Source of the DNA: Elmis aenea
Taxonomy: Eukaryota; Arthropoda; Insecta; Coleoptera; Elmidae
Length of the DNA stretch: 64,000 bases
Reading direction: 5' to 3'
NCBI GenBank assembly: GCA_947652605.1
Contig: OX393576.1
Coordinates: forward strand, 56,954,966-57,018,965
The position numbers were made by a program, and so were the translations under genes. Within the stretch, counting starts at the first letter, position 1; every line of letters starts with the position of its first letter. The notes under the pieces were generated by a model. That model made no database searches and was not told where the DNA came from. It was given only the letters and a program-made list of their open reading frames with translations. Shown one piece after another: positions 1 through 13,320 of this stretch.

Positions 1-948
1 AATTATGTTTAAAACGAAAAATATTGTTGCAGGGGGTCCAAGTGAACCTCTGTATTAAGACAACAACGCTATTTCAAATTCAGGTATGTTAAGTCAAGAA
101 CCTGGAATTGAAAATAACAGATACCGCGAAAAGTTACCAACCAATTGGAAACCGAATAGGACGAGAAACAGCAGTCATCGCACAATGATCGTAAAATAAC
201 GATAAATAAAAAAATCAAATTATACTAAGCAATGGTTGAAGACATATGGGGCAAAACTTTGGAAAATAAGTCAATCGCATAAATAAAAAATCAGAGCGAT
301 GGAGATGGGTTACAGAAGCCGACTTAGCGGATATGCAAGAAAAAGCCAAGTGTGAAACGAAGATACTTAGGTATGTAGGTATATGGGAAATGGGAACGCC
401 AGTATTTGTAACAGCTATCGGTAAATTGGCAGTAATACCAAAAGATGTAGACTTTGTTTATTAGTTACGTATCATTGCATAGATACTTATCACATATACG
501 GAATTAGTATTGGTTTTTGGTGTGGGCGATTTTTTTATAAATAATAATAAGATGTGTTATGACTGTTATGAGGATTCGTAATTATGAAATAGTAAATTAT
601 TATGGGTTGTAACTTGTAAAGTAGATGGTTATAATATTTCGTAATTGTAGGATTTATGAGGACTTGTATGGAGTATTCATCAAGAAATAATTAACTATTA
701 AGGAATGTGAGATAGGTACGTTCGAGGTTCTTTAGGAATTGTATGATGGATTAATTTAGAAATTGACATGGCCGCATTAATATCCTGTTCCCGTAATGTT
801 CACTCAAAATTAATGTAACATTGTTCAAGTGCTGTTTAAGTGTTCATTACGGTTTTTAACAATAAATTTGCTCCTTAAGTTAATTTTATCTATTATAGTG
901 AATTCTTCGATTCCCAGCTACGACCTCCAAAGGGTACGATGTCTTTAA
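1..948. other. AT-rich stretch without a gene
   Basis: No frame here is longer than about 75 codons and none resembles a known protein. I see no tandem repeat or inverted terminal repeat. It reads as intergenic or intronic insect DNA. Confidence 0.5.
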
Positions 949-1340
949 AGCTGGATCCACACCAATAAAAATTTGCGTTGTGCGTTGTATTTGACACAAA
1001 TTTGCTCGTGTGCGTCGAAATTTTTGTTGGTGTGGACTGTGCGCCGCATAGAAATGCACGCAAATAATGTCGTGACGAACAACGCACGCTATCCATCGTG
1101 CTGTCGATTTTTAACAAACTTCAAAGAGATTTGCGCCGCACAGTCTTGTCAATGTGGACTTGATTTTGAGTGCATTGTTCTGCATAAACAAACGTGCACA
1201 AGTAGATTCGGCCGTTCAACGCACAAGATAACTATTTACGTGGTAAAATACTTAACCAGATTTAAATTTGCGCCGCAAATGTTTGTGTTTAATTTGAAAT
1301 ACAAAATACAGCATACATTTTTATTGATGTGGATCCAGCT
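949..1340. mobile_element. 392-bp MITE with TAA target duplication
   Basis: The ends are inverted copies of AGCTGGATCCACA, and the similarity runs inward for tens of bases (CACCAATAAAAAT on the left, the inverted counterpart on the right). TAA precedes the left end (946-948) and follows the right end (1341-1343), as expected of a 3-bp target duplication. A 3-bp TAA/TTA duplication is typical of PIF/Harbinger-type MITEs, but the terminal bases are not the usual Harbinger ones, so the superfamily is only a guess. The open frames across it on both strands are fortuitous. Confidence 0.7.
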
Positions 1341-1796
1341 TAAGAATTAAGCCTCTAAACAAAGCATTCCTGACGTGTGGTGGAGGCGTCGGTTCGATTT
1401 CACCGAACACTGATTTCGGATCTTCAACTTCACTTTATTGTTGATCATTACTAAACATACTGTATTGTTTTTTCTGTACATAATTTATCGTTATTACACC
1501 CTGGTACAGGTTATCTGCTCCTCACTCTAATTTGTAATTGAAAACAAATTTAAATTTATATAGACAGCGCAAAAAAAACGTATCATTCGTGTGATAAATG
1601 GTAGGGTTAGTTTTGTAGTCAACCAAATCTTGCTCCGTGTTGACATTTGAAGGTTTTCAAAAGATAACAGTGCCTTTATTTTCAAGTTTTTATGGTCAAT
1701 TTATGTAGAAATATAGTTCTAATTCTTACATTTTTCTAATGAGCAATTTTGTTTTGTTTAATTAACGCTAGTGAATAAGAAATTATTAGTTACAAA

Positions 1797-3010
1797 CAGG
1801 GACTAAAAGAGAACAAAATTGCGTTCGTTTCTGTTCGGAACGAAAACGAAATATAACGTTTTCGTTCTTTTCGTTCTAACCGAAAAAATTATTTTTTCGT
1901 TTTCGTGAACCGAAAAAATTATTTTTTCGTTTTCTTGAACCGAAATAATAACGGTTAAAACCGGTCTTACAATATTTTTTTTGTCGTCAAAAAATCTATT
2001 TTTTTCTAGTCACCACAACCCTCTATAAATACGATAACAATATTTGCGTCTCAACTAAAATATAAACGATGACGATGGGGTTTGAGGCTCACGGACAGCA
2101 TATTTTAGACTGGCGAACCATCGCCATATTAAATTTACCAAATCGTTAAACACATTAACATTTAACCATTTTATTTAGTATAACACCCGTAAGGTGCAAA
2201 AACACGACGTTATTAGGTTGAATTAGACACACGATCTTTATCTAAAAATATGAAAATATAGCAAGTGCTGTTTTAAATTTGTTTTAGTTTTAAAAATCTA
2301 TGCATTTGAATTAAATAAGATCCTGCTGTAATTATTAAAAAAGACAAAAGAATGAATTCAAGTGGATAATTTACTAAATGTCATAAATAAAAAAGATATT
2401 TAAAAAAAACGTAGGTATTATATTATATTAACTTGAAATATACTTCAACTTTATAGTTTGTACATACCATACCATATACATTTTCACATTCCGTTAAATC
2501 TTACTAGCAACACATCTTCCAACAAATCTTCTTTTACATTAGTCCTTTTCGAAGTAAGAATAAATTTTACTATTATTATGTCTAAACGCAAATAAAACAT
2601 ACACATTGATAATATATATCCAATCAAGTGTATATTCTATATTGATGATCTAAAAAAAAACAAATTAGAAATAGAGAATATCTGTACTGTTTATTGTGTT
2701 ACACAAAATTGCAAGTATAAACAATAAAGTTGTTAATACATATTCACGTAAATATATGGAGAAAAGTTTTTTACTGCCTCGTGGAGTCTCCCCAGCACAG
2801 AAGGTGAATTCGCGTTTGTGTTTAAAAAATAAAATTGAAATAGCAACAAATCCGGTTAAAACCGGTTAAAACCGGTTTTGGAAAATATTTATTTCGTTTT
2901 CGTTCTTGAACGAAAAATAATAATTTCGTTTTCGGTTTCGTTTTCGTTCTTAAAAAAATTTCGGTTAATTTCGTTTAACGTTTTCGTTTTCGTTCTGTTC
3001 TCAGTCCCTG
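1797..3010. mobile_element. non-autonomous hAT-type element
   Basis: The element starts CAGGGACTAAAAGAGAAC and ends with the inverted form, finishing AGTCCCTG. An 8-bp direct repeat GTTACAAA flanks it exactly (1789-1796 and 3011-3018), which is the hAT signature. The arms are long and rich in an ACGAAAACG-type repeat plus a GGTTAAAACCGG motif that occurs near both ends. I cannot read a transposase in the 1.2 kb, so it is a deletion derivative or MITE. Confidence 0.8.
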
Positions 3011-3451
3011 GTTACAAAGTCGATGTATAAGGAGGGGTGTTTTGCAGACAGATTTTGTAAATTGGCACGCATTTGCGCAGTAGTGGAGGCCAACTTGTCC
3101 ATGATATTATTTCCGATTTATAATATCACCAACAATCTGCCGTATTTTGACAACAATTTTTGCAAAATTTGGCGTATAATACGCAAGTACAAAAATACGT
3201 TATTTTTAATATCAAAAATAAACTGTATCTGTCAAGTTTCTGTCAAATTTATGTGTGAAAATGAAGCGAAATTAAATGGGTTTTATATTATTTATTGGGA
3301 ACCTATTTGTGCTGGTTACTTGTTATTATTCTTTCAATTTTTTAACAAGCTTTTCAGATGTTGAAAAGTTATGGTACGTATTATAAACAAATATCCATTT
3401 TACCAGAAAATTTTAGTCTCAATAAAGCATGCCTATTATACGCCACTACGA
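3011..3451. other. short spacer between two elements
   Basis: AT-rich sequence between a hAT-type element and a foldback element. The 113-codon plus-strand frame is Lys/Phe/Ile-rich and resembles nothing I know, so I do not call it a gene. Confidence 0.4.
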
Positions 3452-4527
3452 TATACAGGGAGTTTCTTAAGTTTTGCAAAAAACTTCAGGAAACGATTCC
3501 TTACGAAAAATTAAGGGGGGTCTTTTATATAACAATTTTTTCTTAGACGTTTCCTTTCGGAGTTACAACCCTCTAAAGGGGAGCGGTAAAATTGGGTTTT
3601 TATTTTATTTCTCAAATTTGGATAAATGTAGGAGAATGATATTTGGTAGATGTTTTATGCTTATTAAAAGGTTTCCCTTAGTAATATTTTTAATCCTCTC
3701 CCTTCTTCACAGGGGGCTGAAAAGTGACCCCTGTTGGTTTTTTTATCAGAACTTTTTGTAATATTAAAAATTTGTTTTTTGAAAGCTTAATTTGCTTAGA
3801 ACTTTTTTTATTCAATAGTTTTTTTGTAAAACCTACCGTTTTTGAGTAAAAAATAAAGTAAGTAAACATGAACCATCAAATATTCCAACATAAAACCATT
3901 CATTTGGTGGTTGTCATGGTTTGTTTATGTTCATATCATTGAATAAATGGTTCATATTGCGTAGAATTGTCGGGCGTTATAGCGTTGTCGCCACGTAAAC
4001 GTCAAAAATGAATATTTCTACCCAATATGAACATAAACAAACCATGGCAAACACCAAAATGAGTCGTTTTACATTGAAATATTTGATGGTTCGTGTTTAC
4101 TTATGTTATTTTTTTTCTCAAAACCGGCAGGTTTAACGAGAAAAACTAACAAATAAAAAAAGTATCTAAGTAGATCAAGCTTACAAAACACCAATTTTTA
4201 GTTGCAAAATTTTACCAACCAAAAAGTTCTCATAAAAAAACCAACAGGGGTCGCACTTTTTAGCCCCCTGTGAAGGTGGGTGATAATTAAAAATATTATT
4301 ATGGAAAACCTTTTGCTAAGCATAAGACAACTACCAAATATTATTCTCCTACATTTATCCAAATTTAAGAAATAAAATAAAAACCTAATTTTTCCGCTCC
4401 CCTTTAGGGGGGTGTAACTCCGAAAGAGACGTCTAAGGAAAATATTTTCTATGGATGATCCCTCTTTATTTTCGATCAGGAATCACCTCCAGAATTTTTT
4501 TTCAATACTTAAGAAACACCCTGTATA
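3452..4527. mobile_element. foldback (palindromic) element, TACAGGG-type
   Basis: The whole 1.08 kb is an imperfect palindrome. The left end TATACAGGGAGTTTCTTAAG is matched by the inverse at 4508-4527. Matching landmarks recur inward, including the CTCCCCTTTAGGGG-like segment (about 3580 and 4395) and the ACCATCAAATATT segments near the centre (about 3873 and 4080). The ends abut TA, so TA targeting is likely. There is no transposase, so it is a non-autonomous passenger of a Tc1/mariner-like or related family. Confidence 0.75.
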
Positions 4528-6920
4528 TAAGCAGAATTATGATTCATTAAAAATAAATGTATCTTTGATAACAAAGTCTGGCGATACAAGAAATAATTTA
4601 CTGTTGTAAATCCTCTTGTATTTGTTGGCAGAATTAGGTAACACACAAAATGCCGTAGCTGTTACAACAATTATTGACATAAATAACTACAAGTTTGGAG
4701 TGCAGAATAATTCCCCAATATAGCAATTTTACATTACTATTCAAAAGCAAACGCATGTCAACGAGGGAGCATATGTTCACGCTAACATGTGTAATTCCGG
4801 TAGACATCTGGCGTCAAGGAACCTAATCGGAATTTGTATTGAAAACAGAAAAATCCATACGCATTTCATTACCACCGACGTAATTAATTCACAGTAGCAA
4901 ACGCATCTTGTGCCTCGATTTAGCTTAAAAAATGCGTAATAAATACCTATATAAACGTTTAATTTTGCATGACCGCAATTTTATTACGACCTAAGCGGTC
5001 AGAGAAAATGCCACGAATCGGGTAAAAATTGTACTTTATTTGCGTAGTGATGTTCGACGGAAGATCTGTATAATAATCGCATAAATTTGATTACCCCCTG
5101 GTCTCGTTTTAATATCGCAATTATAGACGCAATTGTGCCACTTTCAGTAGGGTTTGTAATTGTGATTGATATGTTCAATTAGCTTTATGTATACGCTTAT
5201 TCCTTGCTCATAATACTGCCGCACAATTACTACTCTACGATACAACACGTTTTGGGTAATAATAGCATGGGGATTATTATTATTGGTAATTTAGAAAAAT
5301 AGCTACATTTGTTTATTTAGTTCTGTACAGGGTGGGCAAATTTAGATTTTTCATAGCGAATCTTGGTAACTATAAAAGTTATCGAAAAACGGACCCCGCT
5401 CCCTCGGTCTATTTTCTCGAGAAAGAGTCAATGGTGAAAACTAAAATTGGTTATCGTCTTTTGTTTCAGTGATAACTCGATTTTTCGACTTTTCGTTTTA
5501 TGACTATATCTCGCTTGTTTATGAAAATGAAGAAAAATAATTTTGACGTTCTACAGGCACTTTCAACGTAATATTCCGTCGAACTCTGGATCTTCCTGGA
5601 TTTTGTCTCGCTCTTGGTCTACTCTACAATTCCTCGCCAATTTTGGTAGTCTTTTTTCCGTTTGTGGCAGAATTTAACCCATCTCTTTTGAATTTTTTTT
5701 ATACCGATTATTAAAAAACTACTTTAACTTACTTCTTAACACGTTAAAAGCTTTGTAGAGCAAATATTAATCAGTCTTATATTGTGCTCATCCGACTTCT
5801 CAAATGTCTTCATTGAAGCTTTTTTTTTAATAAAGATATTTTATTTCTGATGAGCTGCCACCCATCTACGTTTTAATTTATGTTTTATTATTTTTTCTCT
5901 TCTGAAACACATGCACTACCTTATGGATACTTTTTGGCCAACTTTAATTGTTTGCTGATATTTTTGGTATTTTATGTTCAATATTTCTATTCTATTTATT
6001 TGTTTCATGTAATGCTGAAAGCAAAAAAAAAACATTTCATATCAAAAAATAACCATAACCCATAAAATGACACATGATTGAGTATAAAAATTTATCTGGT
6101 CTAATGCATGTAAGACCACGCGAATCCTCCGCAACTTTTTTTATTTCTCTAAATTTAAAACCTTCGTTTTTATATTCATGTAAAAAACTATATCGCGACA
6201 CGCCATGAAGTACAACAAAAATTTTCGGTTTCTTCAAAAATCGGCAAAAAATTACGAAAATAACTACTATCTTGGAATAGAACTTTTAGTATTTTAAAAT
6301 TACTATAATTTCATTAACACTTTGGCGATTATGACACCGCCGGCAGATCACACTAACTCATAATCTTGGGACGGCCAGACCTGTCGGCGGTCTCACCTCG
6401 TATTTTACTAAATGAAAATGTACTGTGTGTCGTTCGCAGGTAATGCTTTTATGCATTCCAATTCGTCTATACATAAGGCATAAGGCAAATTAACTAGTGT
6501 GATCCTGCACGCAGGTTTTAAAATCTAGAAATATTAAGAAGTAACAAACAAGGTACAAAGTGGTCAGCAGTTTCTTGGTTTTTCGCTCCATCCCTAATGA
6601 ATACAATATGCCGTCGCCAACGTGCTTATACTTTACCTTAAAAATATTCTCACTTGCCTACTTCGGAACAATCCATGACTTAACACTTTTTAACAATTCT
6701 TTTGAAAATTTGGTTTGCCTGGAGTGGACTACAGATGGCGCAGGAAAGTAAAAAATATATGTCCTACTGTTCATTAGCTATATACAACTCTCTTAAATAG
6801 TAGTTTATTTTTACATGTGATAAATTTGAAAAATCAACTATTGACCGGCCAGATGACGTAAATACCCCACTGTGCGCCTGTCTGATGTATTTTATCGTAG
6901 AAAAATCTTTTAATGTTATT
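4528..6920. other. gene-free AT-rich region
   Basis: I see no coding region or complete element. A lone TACAGGGTGGGCAAATT end near 5327 marks an eroded member of the TACAGGG-type repeats. The 61-67 codon frames are poly-Phe/Lys artefacts. Confidence 0.4.
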
Positions 6921-7027
6921 TTATAGAGAATTTCCTGCCATTTGTAAAAGTATAAGATTTAGGGGTTTCCTCACAAAATAACAAAGTTATAGGGATCGGA
7001 GGGTCGAACTGAATTACTCGGTATACC
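6921..7027. repeat. solo end of the TATACCGGGTGATTCAG foldback family
   Basis: This segment (TTATAGAGAATTTCC through ACAAAGTTATAGGG to the CGGTATA end) matches the right arm of the foldback element at 8602-9357 (about 9251-9357). It is a truncated copy of that family. Confidence 0.55.
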
Positions 7028-7229
7028 GTATGTACCTAGTAAATGACATTAGGCTTACGCCTTTTAGTTTAAGTTTATTTTAAGGAAGTTTATAGTAGAA
7101 ACTCAATTTTTTGGACATATACAAGCTTTTATGTAATTTCCAGTTTCGTCGGAAATCATTGTAACTTTGTTATATCAAACCACAAAAAACTAGACATGTA
7201 ATTACATTTATAGTTTAAGAAATACATTG

Positions 7230-8066
7230 TTACCGTATTTTTTTATCTTGTTTGGAAGGCGTGGCGTTTAATAAATTTGTTATTGTTGCGCTTCAGCAGT
7301 TTTGTGATGAGACGTCTCAATATATTGCGCAGTGCCCTTCTTATTCTTATGGTAAGGTGTACGTTTGACAAATTGGCAGGTGTATACAAACACGCCCAAG
7401 GAACATGAATGGCTATCAAAGTGGAAACAAATAAAAAACTTGCAGTAGCAGGACAAGCTCAGGGCACGGTATACACCTTCTTGCTTGAGAACAACTTTAA
7501 ACAGTAAACAAGAGTGCAATTGGTTCATTACAAAAACAACAAAAAATCCATTAAGCAACGCTACGCCTTCCAAACGGGGTATAAAACACGACAAAGTAAC
7601 CACCCAAAAACTAGTCACTTTTGAAAAATACCACGTTAAGACTTTATCAAAAGAGGATTGTTTAGTGCCGAATTTTGGGTCATCAGAGGTAATGTTGCAT
7701 TTTTATTAAGTAATGTATTTTTTGATATAAAGGCGCACGGGCATATAAGACGCTTTCCAGTTTTGGAAGCATCTTCTATAATAAATTAAAAAGCCTTCTT
7801 TTACTACCATACAAGACGCAAGGTGTTTTTCGTGAACGTCTTTGGAAAAAAAAGGGTGCACTTTATGTCGGAGTATTGCCGTACTGAACGTATTTTTAGT
7901 AAAAATGTTTTCTTAATAATATTTAACAAATGTTTATTGTACCTAGTGTATTTTATGCGCCAAATTTTAACATAGGTTTTACTTAGGTAGATTTTGTAGT
8001 AAATTCAAAACTGGAAGTACCGCGATGGTGAATCGCCGATTTTTAAATAAATTTGCACAAACAAGT
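7230..8066. repeat. dispersed repeat, copy 1 of 2
   Basis: This matches 11938-12720 in the same orientation over roughly 0.8 kb. Shared landmarks are AGGTGTATACAAACACGCCC, the CATATAAGACGCTTTCCA segment and GGAAGTACCGCG near the end. Copies are about 4.7 kb apart and diverged by indels. I see no terminal inverted repeats or convincing protein. The 112-codon minus-strand frame here is broken in the other copy, which argues against a gene. Confidence 0.65.
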
Positions 8067-8601
8067 ACCGTCCTGCTTACAGGGTGTCCTAAATTTAAAT
8101 TTCTTTTAATACAACTTCAATCCACTAAACTCGTTTTTTCAAATTTGATGCGCTTTTTTTTAATTTTCTAACGTAAAATTAAATTCTGCATTAATCTGTT
8201 AGCGTTTCCTATACTTATTTGCAATAATTTTCGAGTTATTAAGAATTTTTGATAAAGTTAAGAGAAATTGTAACATTTTTAAATAGTAAGCCTTAGAAAT
8301 GACAACAAATGCCAATATTAATAACTGTCAACCACTTTTATCGCGTTTGTCTAAAGTATCCATGAAAATGGAAAATTAATTCGAAATTGAGTTTGCTTCT
8401 TAACTGTCAAATGTTCTAGCACCTAAGCTATCAGCTATTCGTATCAAGTTTCATGAATTAGTACATATACACTAGTACACTAATAATAGTAAAAAAAAAA
8501 TAAAAATCGGTTTTTCTCCCAGTTCCAGTACGCGTCATCAACTTTTGAAATTGCGAACATTTTATGACATATTATGTAGGTACTTTAGGGTGGTCCTTAT
8601 T

Positions 8602-9357
8602 TATACCGGGTGATTCAGTTTGTCTGTCGCACCTCTATACCTTTGTAAGTATTGAAAATAATCCCAACAAACCTTATATTTTTGGGAACGGCTACAAATT
8701 CTCTATTAAGTGATGTGTTTTTGTTACCTCTACGATGACGTATGTCAAATCCGCGATAGGCAACTGCTTTTTTTTAAATTACATGGTATACATTTTTTTG
8801 TTGATTCGGATAGAGAATTTGATTTTGAATCCGACCATGTACTCAAAAAGTAGGCATACATTAAAAAAAAATCGAGAAAAATCAGCAGTGGCGGCCATTT
8901 TGAATACATTAAAATCTAATTTTTTATGTCGGCGTTTATTATTTATTTTTATTGTTATTAAAAATGAACTTTTAATACATTTCCATTGATACTTACCGTA
9001 TAATTTTTAAGATTTGATCGTTTTTTGTTATGTTAAATAGACTGTTGGCTATGATTTAAATAAACTTTAAACTGATTTTTCTCGAAAATTTTCTTATGTA
9101 TGCCTACTTTTTGAGTACACGGTCGGATTCAGAATTAAATTCTCTATCCGAATCAACAAAAAAAAGTATACTATGTAATTTAAAAAAAAAAACAGTTGCC
9201 TATCGCGGATTTAACATACGTCATCGTAGAGGTAACAAAAACACATCACTTTATAGAGAATTTCCCGCCGACTTCAAATATATAAGGTTTGTTGGGGTTA
9301 TTTTCAATACTTACAAAGTTATAGGGGTGCGGCAGTCAATCTGAATCACGCGGTATA
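8602..9357. mobile_element. foldback element, TATACCGGGTGATTCAG family
   Basis: The 756-bp palindrome has a left end TATACCGGGTGATTCAG and a right end that is its inverse. Arms of about 340 bp match closely, including GCCTATCGCGGATTTAACA-like segments. Frames of 82-84 codons at 8735 and 9096 are the two arms read in opposite senses, not genes. Confidence 0.75.
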
Positions 9358-9847
9358 GGTCAAAAATATTTTTTTAAATTTGAACAGTAGGACCCTCCAG
9401 TTCTGTTCCAATACACCAAAAAATAACCCTTCCAAAGTTTGATATCGATCAGGTACCATTAACCCTTGCCCCATTGACATCAAAATATAAGATTTTTTTT
9501 TTTTGCTAAAACGTATGCATCAATTAAAAATACCAGTTTTGTGTATATACAGCCCGTTTATTAATTTTATAAGTTCCAAATTTTATATTCATTGCTTTCG
9601 TATTTACTTTTAGTATAAGTTATGATAAACTAAATACGAATAAAACACTTTAAATTCTTAAAACAAACCACATATTACAAGTGTGGTTTATTTAACGTGT
9701 CTCCCGACTGTGTTTTGGATATCTCTTGCGGTAATCTTGCACAGTCTGAAGAAAAAGAAAATGAAATTGTATGAAAAAATGTTTATAAGATCGGCGACTA
9801 GCATACCTGTAGAACAAATTGGGATTCGTCCTTTATAAATTTATAAT

Positions 9848-9901
9848 TGAATTCTTCCATCAATTTCACACCTCTGAATTCTTCCATCAATTTCACACCT
9901 C
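9848..9901. repeat. 27-bp tandem duplication
   Basis: Two perfect consecutive copies of a 27-bp unit starting TGAATTCTTCCATCAATT. This is a simple local duplication. Confidence 0.85.
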
Positions 9902-9954
9902 TTTTCGCTGTATCATTTACTACTTGTAAAGATTTCACGACTACCCTTTCTTTT

Positions 9955-10348
9955 ATATAACTTTCTTGATCTTTCCAATGGATAGGATCTAGTTGTAGAA
10001 AGTCTGAGGAAATTTCAGACCTTTTAAATAATTTGTTTGATTTATTAGTAGATAAATAGCAAATAGCAAGGAAAGATCTTTCTTAGGAAAGTATTCTAAA
10101 TCATCTAATTTGTTGAGTAGTTTGGTTTTGGTTTCCTCCGCTTCGTCTGTTTCTTTGATCAGCATTATCTTTTGGGCTATATTTTATCTCCGTACGTCAC
10201 TTATTCGTTCATCAAATTTTTGTCTACAAGATTGCTTCTCCAAGTTACGTAAGTCCTCATATAGCTTCTTACACTTTTTGATCCAGTCCGAGCGGTCTTG
10301 AGGTGGTATGCGAGCTTTTTTGCAAAATATTAAAGTTTCTTCAATTAC
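9955..10348 (-). pseudogene. decayed transposon-associated protein fragment
   Basis: On the minus strand a reading frame from 10348 gives a charged segment containing KKARIPPQDRSDWIKKCKKL, ended by a stop codon. Further charged sequence continues in a shifted frame, including KLDDLEYF. This resembles a repetitive insect protein family with a KARIPxxR motif followed by a KLDDLFDIAH-type segment, often found in transposon-rich DNA. Family identity rests on memory of the motif and is weak. There is no intact frame. Confidence 0.35.
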
Positions 10349-10627
10349 TAGAGCAGCAGTGCACTTAAAACGTTTCGTCGGGATGGTAACTTACTACCAG
10401 TAATTTGAATTTCCATAAAACCGACAAGAATGATTGGTTTTCGTGACATTTTTAAATTTTAAATAATAATGCCTAGCAACGTTATTGCGAACAGCAATTC
10501 TTGTTTTCTAAATTTTACTGGTCAAGCGTTGACGGTTGCTGCTGTTGTGCAGCACACAAGTCTGCTAATATACCGCGATCACGTTATTATGCACAATGCA
10601 CAATGATTGGCGTGAAACCAGCCACGC

Positions 10628-10774
10628 TATCTCGGTAATTATCAGAGATTTAAAAAACTAAGCACGTAGTCTCGATTTCTTTTTTCGAGAGGAATTTATT
10701 GTAAACAGATTTTTGATATCTTTTTTAATTTTCGAAATATAGTTTTTTTTTAACCTCTGATAATTACCGAGATA
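10628..10774. repeat. 147-bp inverted-repeat hairpin
   Basis: TATCTCGGTAATTATCAGAG at the left is matched by its inverse at 10755-10774, enclosing about 105 bp. It is probably a tiny MITE. The TA-rich flanks do not give a clear target duplication. Confidence 0.6.
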
Positions 10775-11937
10775 CCCCCCCTGTATGGGCATCGAAAATA
10801 GGCCACTCTGAACATAGACCGTATCAATCAATTCTTTTTTTGGAAAATTCATATTGGATATGTTGTACTCATTTATTTATGTTTTAACAATTGACAGCAA
10901 TTTACTCTGACATTTGTTACTGCAGAAATTATTGTTTCTATTGTCAAAGTCGGGGCCTACTCCGAGAAAACTAGGAAATTCCTACACAACGCTTATAAGA
11001 ATATGTAAAATGTAAATAACTCAGAAAATATTCATTTTAGGTATAGGTAAGTATTGAGAAAAGTTGAAGAAAAACAAAAATGCAACAAAATGAGGTAATA
11101 TTATACAGGGTGTTCCATTTGAAAAAATAAAGTTATTGATGTTTGAAAATTGGGAAGTTGGCACATCTATAAGAAACCCCCTGTATAATAAAAATTAATT
11201 TTGATGTATTTAGACTATGACTACACCTTCTGACTTTGTATGTACAAAATATCATTTGCCAATTATTATTCATAACGTTGTGCTCTTGACAAGTATTGTA
11301 CCCTGTTTTTCTGGAAATTCAAAGATTTTTTAAGATAAATTGGCAACGTCGCAAAAAAATTAAAAAAACAAAATACTGTCATATGGAGATTTTCTGGCTG
11401 AATTCGATTATGCAAAAATATACTGGGTGTTCAATTTTAAAAAAATACCTTTAGTGAAACACCCTGTTACTTGAAAATAATTTTAAAACATGCACGTGTA
11501 GAAATACTATAAGTTTCATTAAAAACTTTTTTTTATTAAGTTGACATTAAGGGCAATAATGGACTTTATCGCACTAATGGCGCACCCTGTATATCAAGTG
11601 GGGTCTATTTTATCTATATTTTTTACAATAATAGCTGGACTTTCATCACTGGCTGTAAAATATACTATTACAACATTACAACGCAGTTCAGAGTTTTTTA
11701 AGGCGATGTGAATTAAGAGTCACCCCGCCAGTTTTTTAAATCTTTTTTTTTTCGAAATACATTAAAACATGTTTGTAGAGGATATCATGAAATATGAGGT
11801 CCTGCCGAAATTTTTTTGCAGGAGAAAAATATATTCAAACTTAAAATTGGTCCAGCCAGACCATGGTGAGCACATAAGGGTTAAGAAATAAATTCTTATT
11901 AAAATAATATTATTTTGAAAGTTGCTGGTTTGGTTGA
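10775..11937. other. mosaic of eroded TACAGGG-type repeat ends
   Basis: No gene is visible. Short ends of repeat families occur at about 11104 (TATACAGGGTGTTCC), 11170 (CCCCCTGTATAAT), 11424 (ACTGGGTGTTCAATTTT), 11458 and 11584 (CACCCTGTATATC). This suggests several broken insertions. Confidence 0.4.
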
Positions 11938-12720
11938 TGTTACCGTATTTTAATATCCCATTTAGAATGCGTGGCTTTAATAAATGTGTAATTCTTGCTC
12001 TTCAGCGGTTTTGTGATGGGGCGTATCAATATGCTGCGCAGTTATCCCTATTACTCCTATGGTAAGGTGCACATTGGACAAATTGGCAGGTGTATACAAA
12101 CACGCCCAAGGGAACAAAAAAAGCTAACAAAATGAAAACAATACCTGTAGTAGCAAAGCATGCTTAGGACATGGGATACACGATACACCTTCCTGTTTAA
12201 CAAAATCAAATTACTAGCCCGCGCCAGCTAATAAAGCAGAATATCAAAATGCATAAAACCACTTTAATCGTAAAAGGAACACAAGAGTGCAACTGTTTCA
12301 TTACTTCCATTAGGCTACGCCACGCCTTTCAAACAGGGTATAAAACATGCAAAACTGACCACCCCAACTAGTCACTTTTGAAAAAGACTACAGTAAAGTT
12401 GTAAAGTACTACTTTGGGTCATCAAAGAGGTAATGTTGAATTTTTATTTTATTAATATATTTTTTGGAATATCAGTGTACCGGCATATAAGACGCTTTCC
12501 AATTGTGGAAGCATATTATATAATAAATAAAAAGCCCTCTTTTACTACAATACAAGCCGCAAGGAGTTTTTCCGTGAAAGTCTTTGTATTTTATGTGCCA
12601 AATTTTAACATAGGTAATACTTAGCTTTTGCAGTAAATTTAAAACTTACCTAAGACTACTAAGAGGGAAGTACCGCGTTAGTATATCGCTGATTTTTATA
12701 CAAGTTTGCACAAACATGTG
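11938..12720. repeat. dispersed repeat, copy 2 of 2
   Basis: Direct-orientation partner of 7230-8066 (see that entry). It carries different indels, including a missing stretch before the GGAAGTACCGCG landmark near 12669. Confidence 0.65.
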
Positions 12721-12792
12721 AGTCATAAAATAACAAATGTTCGTGGTTTTAAAAGTTGCTGACGGTTTTGTATCATACTTTTCCTTCAATTT

Positions 12793-13320
12793 CTTCAGTG
12801 TGTCCCAGATTACATTTCCAGCATAGAGATCTCGCTTATTATAAGAAATGAATGATTCCTTAGTATTAAAGGAGCCACAATAAATGTTTAAAAGTACAAA
12901 ATTTCACGTGCTTCAGATGTTTTAGCAAAAAATATGAAAACGTCGAATTTCTTTTTTCTCTCATAACTTTTTTTGTCTCAATAGTTAGAACAATTTTATT
13001 TGTACGGTCTTGAGGTACTTTTTAATGGAGAATGTAACTGTTTTTAGATTATTTTTAACACATACCATTTTAGAGATATTACGACTCCTTTCATTGTTTC
13101 TTATTGGCCGCGAAGTTGTCTTTGTTAAATGTGCTTTTTTTTCTCTTTTAAATGAGATGTTACTTGCTGTATCTATTTGTATAAGTAAGTCACAAAATGA
13201 AGAAAAATCGTATTTTAACCATCACTTATCAAGCTATCTGTGAAAATAAAAACAAAAACCACTTATTAAACGTCTAATTCGGTATCATTTATTAGAATGT
13301 TGTTTCAATTCCATTTGTTA
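12793..13320. repeat. truncated foldback arm, CCAGATTACATTTCCAGCAT family
   Basis: Starts with CAGTGTGTCCCAGATTACAT and follows the same order of landmarks as the elements at 55733 and 59695: TCTCGCTTATTATAAG, a poly-T/CTCATAACTTTTT segment, then GGTATCATTTATTAGAAT. Only one arm is present. The 77-codon frame inside is not a gene. Confidence 0.6.

Noticed and set aside
973..1350. 125-codon frame on the plus strand
   Set aside because: It lies entirely across a MITE with inverted ends and a TAA duplication.
8735..9344. Two 82-84 codon frames
   Set aside because: They are the two arms of one palindromic element.
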